Assembly (NCBI GenBank): GCA_041689775.1 | Contig: JBDNFP010000202.1 | Span: 1 to 39,740, forward strand | Length of the DNA stretch: 39,740 nucleotides | Source: JBDNFP01 sp041689775 | GTDB lineage: Bacteria > Bacteroidota > Bacteroidia > Cytophagales > Spirosomataceae | Direction: 5' to 3' | In this document: piece after piece, positions 1-6,892 of the stretch | How positions within the stretch are numbered: position 1 is the first letter of the stretch | Layout: every line of letters begins with the position of its first letter | Position numbers and translations under genes: made by a program | Notes under the pieces: generated by a model | What the model was told of the DNA's origin: nothing | The model's database searches: none | Seen by the model: the letters and a program-made list of their open reading frames with translations, nothing else

Positions 1-1
1 A

Positions 2-472
2 GAGAAAATCAAAAACGTATGGGCATTGATGTCCAGCAATGAACCCGATGGCGGAGATATTCGTAAATTTGAAAGCTTGGGTACTCGTTCTTTTGCTTCG
101 GAGATGGCCATAGGGTCAGCCGTTGACTTTCATAATGGTATTGGCAGTGAACGCAAATATGCGCGGCTGCACTACCTCCAACGCTACTGGACCGATAAAG
201 CGCGGGAAATGCCGGGGGTAACCATCCATACCCCGAAAGACCCAAAATATTGCGGAGCCATTGCGTTGGTATCCGTGCAAGGTATGACGCCCGCCGAGGT
301 TGACCGTGAGTTATTCAACCGATCAAAAATACATACCGTGGGTATTGTCTGGGAAAATATCAGCGGGGTCCGTATTACTCCTAATGTTTATACTTCTTTG
401 AAAGATTTAAACCGGCTTGTTAATACCCTCGATGGTATTGCCAGGGATGCCCGCAAAAAAGAGAAGAGCTAG
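2..472 (+). CDS. Class V aminotransferase (isopenicillin-N-epimerase-like), C-terminal part
   Basis: The open frame enters from the left window edge, so only the C-terminal ~156 residues are present; the first in-frame ATG (position 26 or 29) is internal, not the start. The segment DIRKFESLGTRSF followed by an invariant-looking helix (AIGSAVDFHNGIG) and a C-terminal small domain ending in HTVGIVWENISGVRITPNVY is characteristic of PLP-dependent fold-type I, class V enzymes of the isopenicillin N epimerase/cysteine-desulfurase-like group. The PLP-binding lysine lies outside the window. The 'RITPNVYTSLKDLNRLV' stretch is the usual end of these proteins, so the 3' end appears intact. The substrate cannot be told. 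It ends at TAG 470-472, with 172 nt before the next gene. Confidence 0.8.
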   Translation, partial: EKIKNVWALMSSNEPDGGDIRKFESLGTRSFASEMAIGSAVDFHNGIGSERKYARLHYLQRYWTDKAREMPGVTIHTPKDPKYCGAIALVSVQGMTPAEVDRELFNRSKIHTVGIVWENISGVRITPNVYTSLKDLNRLVNTLDGIARDARKKEKS

Positions 473-644
473 CAAAGTGAGTGATAAAATAATTGCTTCA
501 CATTTCAATTACCAGCATTTAGGCGTAATTTTCAACCATTTAACAGTACTCCCTTGGTTTTATTAAGCCTTTTTTTGGTCATGTTTATTTATCACGACAC
601 TGAAAACTGGCAAGAACAGTATTCAATTTTTTAAACTATGCTGA

Positions 645-1520
645 ATGACGACGTCGCTATTTAGATGGAGTTTCTTGATTCTGGGGTTCGTTGCCATACT
701 CTCGGTGTTACTACTGATAGGGGATGTACCTTCGATGGTTCAGAATGCGAAATTACAGGTATTCTTATCGGGAGCCTTCGTTTCCTTACTTCTTATCTCT
801 ATCTTTTTGTTAGTGCTGTTGGGTTGGAAACAGGCCACCTCGCGTGATAATTCGCAAAATCAGATGGAGTTTATGTACAAAATGACCCACGAACTCCAAA
901 CGCCTGTATCGAGTATCCGGTTGTCGAGTGATATGCTTTCTACGAATGCCGTGGTTCAAAATCCGGAACGCTTACATAAATACCTGAACATTATCAATGA
1001 AGAGAGTCAGCGCATGCAGTGGCATATTGAGAACGTCCTTCATATAGCCCGGGCTGAAAACCAAGATCTTGCCCTGAAACTAGAAAAAATAAACCTGAAC
1101 GATCTCATCGAAAGTATTCTTAATCGGTACAATGAAGTAGTAACCTCAAACCTAAACGCAGATAATCCGGTGGTTTCGGTCGATCGGGAGCATCTGACCA
1201 ATGTACTCCATAATCTGATTGATAACGCCTTGAAGTATACTCCAAAAGACCCGAAAATCACCATTTCTACGACCCAAAAAAAAGATAACGTGGAGGTATC
1301 TGTATTGGACAACGGGATTGGAATCGCCAAGGAGGAGCAAAAAAAAATATTCGGTAACTTTTATCGTATCCATGATAATGCCTCAAACATTAAAGGGTTT
1401 GGGCTTGGACTGAGTTACGTACAACAGATTGCCAAAGCGCATCATTGGCAATTAGAACTAACCAGTCACGAGGGTGAGGGCAGTAATTTTACGATCATCA
1501 TTCCTACTACTTTATCGTAG
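645..1520 (+). CDS. Orphan membrane sensor histidine kinase
   Basis: 291 residues. Two membrane helices (about residues 9-27 and 38-60) enclose only a very short periplasmic loop, so there is no sizeable sensor domain. A HisKA dimerisation domain follows, with the H-box THELQTP (phospho-acceptor His82), then a HATPase_c domain with N-box (HNLIDNALKYTP, Asn190/Asn194), G1 box (LDNGIGI, about 221-227) and G2 box (GFGLGL, 251-256). It should autophosphorylate and pass phosphate to a response regulator, but none is encoded nearby. Such loop-poor kinases often sense membrane state or act through partners; that is inference. The ATG at 645 opens the transmembrane start; an ATG at 638 is out of frame. 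The end overlaps the convergent radA end by 9 nt (1512-1520). Confidence 0.9.
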   Translation: MTTSLFRWSFLILGFVAILSVLLLIGDVPSMVQNAKLQVFLSGAFVSLLLISIFLLVLLGWKQATSRDNSQNQMEFMYKMTHELQTPVSSIRLSSDMLSTNAVVQNPERLHKYLNIINEESQRMQWHIENVLHIARAENQDLALKLEKINLNDLIESILNRYNEVVTSNLNADNPVVSVDREHLTNVLHNLIDNALKYTPKDPKITISTTQKKDNVEVSVLDNGIGIAKEEQKKIFGNFYRIHDNASNIKGFGLGLSYVQQIAKAHHWQLELTSHEGEGSNFTIIIPTTLS

Positions 1521-2879
1521 TAATTCCACAAAGAGCTCATCGAGGCGAGCCACCGGCCTTACCTGAATTTTGTATTCGTTGATATCCAGTCCTTTAGTGT
1601 TATATTTTGAAATATAAATCGTTTCAAATCCTAATTTCTGGGCCTCCGCAATACGACTTTCAATACGGTTTACAGCTCGTACTTCACCTCCAAGACCAAC
1701 CTCGGCCGCAAAACATACATTACTGGGAACCGGAATATCCTCGTAGGAAGATACCAACGAAGTTACGATCGCCAGATCAAGAGCCGGATCATCTACTTTT
1801 AAGCCCCCGGCCACATTCAGGAAAACATCCTGAATACCCAACCGGAATCCACCCCGTTTTTCGAGTACAGCCAACAGCATCTGCAAACGCTTGGCGTCAA
1901 AACCGGTACTGCTTCGTTGGGGAGTACCGTAGTTAGCTACACTCACCAATGATTGCAGCTCTATCATCAGAGGTCGGTTTCCTTCCAGCATAGAACCAAT
2001 CGTAATACCACTCAAAGGTTCATCGCGTTGGGAGATCAAAATTTCGGAAGGGTTGGTCACCTGCCGCAAACCCGTACCCAGCATTTCATAAATCCCTAAT
2101 TCAGAAGTACTACCAAAACGGTTTTTCATGGTCCTCAGAATCCGGTAGGAGGTATGCCGGTCGCCCTCAAACTGTAAGACAGTATCGACCATGTGCTCCA
2201 ACACCTTAGGCCCCGCCAATGATCCATCTTTGGTAATGTGGCCAATCATGAAGATAGGAGTGTCGGTCTCTTTGGCGTATTTCATAAACTCCGCCGTACA
2301 TTGACGTACCTGCGACACACTACCCGGACCGGTTTCGATCAGGGGCGATTGCATGGTCTGAATGGAGTCGATAATGATAACATCCGGCACAAACTCTTCC
2401 ACTTGCCTAAATATATTCGTTGTAGAATTATCCGTCAGGATATAGCACTGATCACTTTTACTCTCCATCCGTTCGGCCCGCATTTTTATCTGCTGCTCCG
2501 ACTCCTCCCCTGATACGTACAACACGCGCTTTTCGGAAAGAGTTAGGGCTATTTGTAGCATCAGCGTAGACTTCCCTATACCGGGTTCTCCCCCAATCAA
2601 GACCAGTGAACCCGGCACAATTCCGCCGCCCAGTACCCGGTTCAGTTCTCCATCGGTAGTGAGCGTGCGGGGCTCCTGCTCATACTTGATTTCGGATATT
2701 GCCTTGGGGCGACTTGCCAACGATACCGATTTCCATACCACCGGGCTACCCTTCTCTTCTTTTTCGAGAACCTCTTCAACAAAGGTATTCCACTCACCAC
2801 AGGACGGACATTTTCCCAACCATTTGGGTGAATTATGTCCACAGTTTTGACAGAAAAAAGCAGTTTTGGCTTTGGCCAT
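1512..2879 (-). CDS. radA: DNA repair protein RadA (Sms)
   Basis: 455 residues, normal family length. An N-terminal C4 zinc finger (Cys10, Cys13, Cys24, Cys27) is followed by a RecA-like ATPase with Walker A GEPGIGKST (97-105), Walker B VIIIDS near 168-172, the RadA-specific KNRFG motif (252-256), and a C-terminal Lon-protease-like domain. RadA promotes branch migration of recombination intermediates as a hexameric helicase with RecA. The ATG at 2877-2879 gives the conserved MAKAKTAFFCQNCG start. It is transcribed alone towards the histidine kinase gene, and their last codons overlap tail to tail. Confidence 0.97.
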   Translation of the reverse strand: MAKAKTAFFCQNCGHNSPKWLGKCPSCGEWNTFVEEVLEKEEKGSPVVWKSVSLASRPKAISEIKYEQEPRTLTTDGELNRVLGGGIVPGSLVLIGGEPGIGKSTLMLQIALTLSEKRVLYVSGEESEQQIKMRAERMESKSDQCYILTDNSTTNIFRQVEEFVPDVIIIDSIQTMQSPLIETGPGSVSQVRQCTAEFMKYAKETDTPIFMIGHITKDGSLAGPKVLEHMVDTVLQFEGDRHTSYRILRTMKNRFGSTSELGIYEMLGTGLRQVTNPSEILISQRDEPLSGITIGSMLEGNRPLMIELQSLVSVANYGTPQRSSTGFDAKRLQMLLAVLEKRGGFRLGIQDVFLNVAGGLKVDDPALDLAIVTSLVSSYEDIPVPSNVCFAAEVGLGGEVRAVNRIESRIAEAQKLGFETIYISKYNTKGLDINEYKIQVRPVARLDELFVELLR

Positions 2880-3052
2880 AGGGGTAATTGATTAGTAGGT
2901 TGTTCTTATGATGCAATCCTTGATATATTGGTAAATTCAGGAGTGTACTCACGCAAATTACCGAAAACATCCCCACTAAAAAAAAGGCAGGAGGTGTACC
3001 TGCATTTCCATTAATTCGTTATAGCTTCTGATTGACTTACAAAACAACCGCC

Positions 3053-3772
3053 ATGAAAAACTACCTTTCCCCTCTACTAGCCGCCCTGATGTGTGGTATT
3101 GTAAGTACTCCTTCTTTTGGTCAGGCTAAAGGGTTTTCTTTTGGAATTAAGGGAGGCGTAAATCTGTCGCAACTCTCCATGGGCAGTATACTCACTACCC
3201 GATACGACAACGTCGGCAACCCTTATCTTGCCTACAATGGGCAAGAGGTAAAGGATAATATTCAGGAAAGTCTCGACAGCCGATCTGGTTTTAGTGGTGG
3301 TATCTACGCCCGCTTTGGCAAACACCTGTTTGTACAACCCGAGGTATTGATATCCACCAAGGGAGGTACTTTTGATATTATTCAAAATGATAATGATCAA
3401 CCCGTCACCAAACAAGTGGACGTTCGGTATAGCAGTATAGATGTACCGATACTAATCGGATTGAAAGGCGGGCCTTTTCGCATTAATGCCGGACCGATGG
3501 CTTCCTTTCGGATCGGCGAAAATCAACGTCTGAAAGATGCATTCAAGTACTACACGTCGGGTAGTGTAAATGACGCCCTATCGGAGGCAGTTTATGGCTA
3601 TCAGTTTGGCGCCGGACTCGATATTTTCGGCGTAAGTATTGATGTACGACGCGAAGGCACTTTTACGGATATTGCTACATTCAAGGTAAATTCACAATCA
3701 GCAGGTAGCAGCAGTACCGTGCGGCAAAAATTAACTTCCTGGCAGGTAACAGTGGGTATAAAACTTATATAA
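3053..3772 (+). CDS. Outer-membrane beta-barrel protein (PorT-like family)
   Basis: 239 residues from the ATG at 3053; an upstream in-frame TTG (3032) would only add seven residues in front of the signal peptide, so ATG is preferred. A clear signal peptide (MKNYLSPLLAALMCGIVSTPSFGQA) leads into GFSFGIKGGVNLSQLSMG, the typical first strand of Bacteroidota outer-membrane beta-barrel domain proteins (PF13568 type). Alternating amphipathic strands continue to the C-terminal VTVGIKLI. The role is unknown; members include PorT, but this family is broad and no specific function is claimed. It is a single gene followed by a stem-loop at 3781-3804. Confidence 0.85.
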   Translation: MKNYLSPLLAALMCGIVSTPSFGQAKGFSFGIKGGVNLSQLSMGSILTTRYDNVGNPYLAYNGQEVKDNIQESLDSRSGFSGGIYARFGKHLFVQPEVLISTKGGTFDIIQNDNDQPVTKQVDVRYSSIDVPILIGLKGGPFRINAGPMASFRIGENQRLKDAFKYYTSGSVNDALSEAVYGYQFGAGLDIFGVSIDVRREGTFTDIATFKVNSQSAGSSSTVRQKLTSWQVTVGIKLI

Positions 3773-3780
3773 GAAACAAA

Positions 3781-3804
3781 CAGCTATCGTACATGCGATA
3801 GCTG
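3781..3804. terminator. Stem-loop between convergent genes
   Basis: Perfect 9-bp inverted repeat CAGCTATCG / CGATAGCTG with a 6-nt loop, between the stop codons of the beta-barrel gene and the LytTR gene. There is no long T-run after it, so its termination strength is uncertain; it could serve both directions. Confidence 0.55.
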
Positions 3805-3872
3805 CTGTTCGGCGATTTAACCCACTAAAAATAAACAAAAATCGTAGATGATATTTTTAATTTTATTCCTAA

Positions 3873-4274
3873 TCAGGCGCTAATACGGTTTTCGATTCCG
3901 TCAAGAAGCTCCACAATTTCTTTTGCCTTACGTCGTGCTACGGTAACTTCCTTCCCGCAGGACATCCTGATAATCCGCTCGTCGTCTAGCCGTTCGGCGA
4001 TGTAGCATGAGTTAATAATGTATGATTTGTGCACCCGGATAAAACTAGTATCCAAATGTTCCGTGATACTTTTCAAGGTTCTCGAAACCAAATATTTTTT
4101 GCCCCGGGAAGTGTAGATGTAGGTGTAATTACCTTCCCCCTCCAAACAAGTGATTTCGCCAGGCTTCACCATAATAGGCTGCCCCATCACACATACAACA
4201 ATCTCCCTTACGATGTAGGGATCGTTGAAGGATGTAACGGGAGAATAAAGCGGGGTATACGTTGAAGTATTCAT
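3873..4274 (-). CDS. Stand-alone LytTR DNA-binding regulator
   Basis: 133 residues, consisting of a short N-terminal tail and one LytTR domain (about residues 33-128). Seen features are GEITCLEGEGNYTYIYT, then FIRVHKSYIINSCYIAE with the conserved His-Lys-Ser-Tyr and Asn, and a basic stretch GKEVTVARRKAKEI. LytTR domains bind direct repeats in promoters. Usually they are fused to a receiver (REC) domain; here it is absent, as in the one-domain LytTR proteins known from Bacteroidota, so control must come through expression level or a partner. It starts at ATG 4272-4274; a TAAATTTG box lies at 4318-4325 on this strand. Confidence 0.88.
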   Translation of the reverse strand: MNTSTYTPLYSPVTSFNDPYIVREIVVCVMGQPIMVKPGEITCLEGEGNYTYIYTSRGKKYLVSRTLKSITEHLDTSFIRVHKSYIINSCYIAERLDDERIIRMSCGKEVTVARRKAKEIVELLDGIENRISA

Positions 4275-4317
4275 GGAGCTGGATAATTAAGGGTTAGATA
4301 TTTACCTGAGTACTACA

Positions 4318-4325
4318 CAAATTTA
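4318..4325 (-). promoter_or_regulatory. Bacteroidota -7 box for the LytTR gene
   Basis: TAAATTTG on the minus strand matches the Bacteroidota -7 consensus TAnnTTTG. A start about 7 nt downstream would leave a leader of some 35-40 nt before the ATG. No clear TTG at the -33 position. Confidence 0.45.
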
Positions 4326-4555
4326 AAAAATCGATCTTGCATAAAAAAGTGACTAATTAGCTTTTTTATTTTATAAATAACTGATTTATAGATATTTAAC
4401 TAAAAAAATAAATTCCAAAAGGAGTATATACACTTACTAAATCACGTATTTTTACGCACCCTTTTCTTATTAATTTTACTTCTAAATTTCTTCCTGGCGC
4501 AAAACCGCTGTTGGCTTATTCTAATTCACTCTCCCCAGAAACTCCAAAGAATAGC

Positions 4556-4563
4556 TATCTTTG
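4556..4563 (+). promoter_or_regulatory. Bacteroidota -7 box for pheS
   Basis: TATCTTTG matches TAnnTTTG, 41 nt before the pheS ATG at 4605. No TTG at the usual distance upstream, so only half the consensus is met. Confidence 0.5.
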
Positions 4564-4604
4564 TTACTAAAAATAAATATCTATCAAGTCATTACATTTT
4601 TTAT

Positions 4605-5645
4605 ATGATTTCCGACCGGGTAAAAGAGTTGCTCTCTGAAATAGATCAAACAAAAGTTATTAATAAAGAACAACTTGAATCTTTCAGGCTACGATTTATA
4701 AGTAAAAAAGGAGTAGTTACGGAGTTGTTTGACCACTTCAAAAATATTACTCAAGACCAACGCCGTGCGGTGGGCCAGGAGCTGAACACACTTAAAAATC
4801 GCGCTCAGGAACGCTTCCAGGAATTCAACACGCTATTGGAAGAGTCTGCTTCTACCGGCTCAGGCCCGGCGGTTGACCTTAGTCTACCCGTGGTTCCTAA
4901 CCAGTTTGGTAGCCTGCATCCGTTGACCATCGTTCGGCGTCGAATTATCGAAATTTTCGAAAGAATGGGCTTTAATGTGGCCGATGGTCCGGAGATTGAA
5001 ACTGACTGGTATAATTTCAGCGCTCTGAACTTTCCTGATAATCATCCGGCCCGCGAAATGCAGGACACTTTTTTTGTCGAAAAAAGTACTGGTGATGTGA
5101 AGGACGACGTACTACTTCGTACCCACACGTCCAACGTGCAGGTACGCCTCATGGAGCACAAAAAACCACCAATTCGGTCGATTATGCCGGGGCGAGTTTT
5201 CCGAAATGAAGCTATTTCCGCCCGGGCACATTGTGTCTTCCATCAGGTAGAAGGTCTCTATATTGATACCAATGTGAGCTTTAAGGATCTGAAAGACACC
5301 CTGTATCATTTTGCCAAAGAAATGTTTGATAAGGATTCTACAATCCGACTCCGTCCTTCCTACTTTCCTTTTACGGAGCCCAGCGCCGAAATTGACGTAT
5401 CGTGCTTTATCTGTAAGGGTTCTGGCTGTAATGTCTGCAAGCATACCGGCTGGGTAGAAATTGCCGGCTCTGGTATGGTAGACCCCAATGTCCTTTCAAA
5501 TTGTGGAATCGATCCCGAAGAATACACGGGCTTTGCTTTTGGAATGGGTATCGAGCGTATCACCATGCTCCGCTATGGCATCCGGGACCTCCGGTTATTT
5601 ACCGAGAATGACGTACGTTTCCTGAAACAGTTTGAAGGAGCTTAA
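4605..5645 (+). CDS. pheS: Phenylalanine--tRNA ligase alpha subunit
   Basis: 346 residues. An N-terminal coiled-coil (about 1-85) which binds tRNA is followed by a class II synthetase core: motif 2 GRVFRNEAISARAHCVFHQVEG region, the substrate-pocket stretch SYFPFTEPSAE, a Cys-rich insert (CFICKGSGCNVC), and motif 3 GFAFGMGIERITML (from about residue 309). The enzyme charges tRNA-Phe with phenylalanine as an alpha2-beta2 tetramer in the cytosol. The beta subunit gene pheT is not adjacent, which is common in this phylum. A strong bidirectional terminator follows at 5669-5705. Confidence 0.98.
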   Translation: MISDRVKELLSEIDQTKVINKEQLESFRLRFISKKGVVTELFDHFKNITQDQRRAVGQELNTLKNRAQERFQEFNTLLEESASTGSGPAVDLSLPVVPNQFGSLHPLTIVRRRIIEIFERMGFNVADGPEIETDWYNFSALNFPDNHPAREMQDTFFVEKSTGDVKDDVLLRTHTSNVQVRLMEHKKPPIRSIMPGRVFRNEAISARAHCVFHQVEGLYIDTNVSFKDLKDTLYHFAKEMFDKDSTIRLRPSYFPFTEPSAEIDVSCFICKGSGCNVCKHTGWVEIAGSGMVDPNVLSNCGIDPEEYTGFAFGMGIERITMLRYGIRDLRLFTENDVRFLKQFEGA

Positions 5646-5668
5646 TCCCTATCACTACATTAAGATAT

Positions 5669-5705
5669 AAAAAGAGGAAGCAGGCGAACCCTGCTTCCTC
5701 TTTTT
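5669..5705. terminator. Bidirectional rho-independent terminator
   Basis: A 16-bp perfect stem: left arm 5669-5684 (A5, then GAGGAAGCAGG), loop CGAAC, right arm 5690-5705 ending in T5. Because both arms carry the A/T tract it can end transcription of pheS and of the convergent esterase gene. Confidence 0.93.
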
Positions 5706-5722
5706 ATAGTCCATTCACTCCT

Positions 5723-6454
5723 TTAAAATCTGGTTTCCAAATAGTGCGGTAACATACGACGCCACACCCACCATTCGTGGGGCATATCGGGGCCCCAAAT
5801 GTCCAACTCATGGGGAACACTCTTCGTATTCAGAATGGCAGAAATCTGACGGGCAGAGTCCGGATCTTCGTAGTCACCCGAGCCCGACACAAAATGGATA
5901 TGCCGGCTCTGCCGGTATAAGTCCAGGTGCCACTCGGCATTGAGGTTCCGGAGATAGTGGACCGGCGAATTGAAATAAACGTTATCGTCGTAGTACCCTT
6001 GGGTATATTCGCTCAGATCGTAGCAACCGCTCATGGCAAGCACTCCCTGAATTGTATCAGGATGTTTAAAAAATAAGTTGGCAGCATGCAATGCCCCAAA
6101 AGAAGCACCGGTGGTTATGATCTGCGTTTCCTGGCTAGTTTTGGCGTGAATGAAAGGGACAACCTCTTTGATAATATAATCGTTGTATTGTTGATGCCTT
6201 ACACCTTTATCATACCCATGCATATGGCTATTTAACCAGCTTTCGTCGTTGATACTTCCCACACAAAATATCTTTACCTTTCCAGATTCAATGAAAGGTT
6301 TGATACTTTCAATAAGTCCATTTTCCTCGTATTCCAGAAAACCTGATGCAGCCGTCGGGATCATAAGAAGGGCAGTCCCGAAGTATCCGTAGGTAGCAAT
6401 GTCCATACGTTTATTAAGCACCGGACTTTCCCAGCCGGTAATTTCTCGATTCAT
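5723..6454 (-). CDS. Cytosolic alpha/beta-hydrolase, putative esterase family
   Basis: 243 residues without a signal peptide. It shows the nucleophile elbow GASFG (Ser118) preceded by a hydrophobic strand and followed by a helix (ALHAANLFFKHP), an acidic candidate near GSGDYEDPD (Asp194) and a C-terminal His226 in DMPHEWWVW, giving a full catalytic triad. This layout matches the PF00756 putative-esterase family (esterase D/Fes-like). Natural substrate unknown; many members hydrolyse acyl or sugar esters. The ATG at 6452-6454 lies 43 nt from a 14-bp inverted repeat that may control it. Confidence 0.85.
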   Translation of the reverse strand: MNREITGWESPVLNKRMDIATYGYFGTALLMIPTAASGFLEYEENGLIESIKPFIESGKVKIFCVGSINDESWLNSHMHGYDKGVRHQQYNDYIIKEVVPFIHAKTSQETQIITTGASFGALHAANLFFKHPDTIQGVLAMSGCYDLSEYTQGYYDDNVYFNSPVHYLRNLNAEWHLDLYRQSRHIHFVSGSGDYEDPDSARQISAILNTKSVPHELDIWGPDMPHEWWVWRRMLPHYLETRF

Positions 6455-6892
6455 AACTTTTTGTTGAGCTTAACCAGTAACGATTGTAAGTATTCTAAAT
6501 TTAATGAAAATTAGCCCGATAAGTTACTTTTCATTAAATTTTGATGCCTTACAGCTTTCTGTCCTATGAAAAGAACTATTACACTTTACGATCATTGCCA
6601 ATAAATTAACTCCCTAAAGCTTGCTAGGACTCAAATTACGCTTACTTTTTCCAAACCCACTAAACAATACAATTTTATTACTGAGTATTCTTTCTAAAGT
6701 TCTAAATTATTATTTATCATTCGACTTATTTAATCAAATGACTGAATGGCGTAAATAAGCAAGTAAAGGTGGTATTTCATGCCAAAATTTCCGGCTAATT
6801 GCGGTTAATACATGCTGTATAATGATAGGCACGTCCTTTTAAGGATAACTGTTGTCACACGTATACTAACTAAAAACTAACCTTCCATTGCC
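6455..6892. other. Divergent intergenic region, esterase gene / clpB
   Basis: 438 nt, AT-rich and non-coding. It contains the 14-bp inverted repeat described separately. I find no perfect TAnnTTTG box for clpB and no CIRCE element (the HrcA operator), so how clpB is induced cannot be read from here. A TATAAT-like string lies near 6818. Confidence 0.5.
6497..6541. promoter_or_regulatory. 14-bp inverted repeat, possible operator
   Basis: AAATTTAATGAAAA (6497-6510) and its exact reverse complement TTTTCATTAAATTT (6528-6541), separated by 17 nt. It starts 43 nt upstream of the esterase ATG, where a regulator could act. It lacks the GC-rich stem and T-run of a terminator. Function is inferred only. 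Confidence 0.45.

Larger units (their letters stand above)
4275..4604. other. AT-rich divergent promoter region between the LytTR gene and pheS
   Basis: 330 nt, very AT-rich, no credible ORF or RNA gene. It holds the two candidate -7 boxes listed separately, one for each divergent gene. I see no other structure in it. Confidence 0.6.

Noticed and set aside
481..595. GTGATAAA / TTTATCAC inverted repeat before the histidine kinase
   Set aside because: Only 8 bp with about 100 nt between arms; expected by chance in AT-rich DNA.
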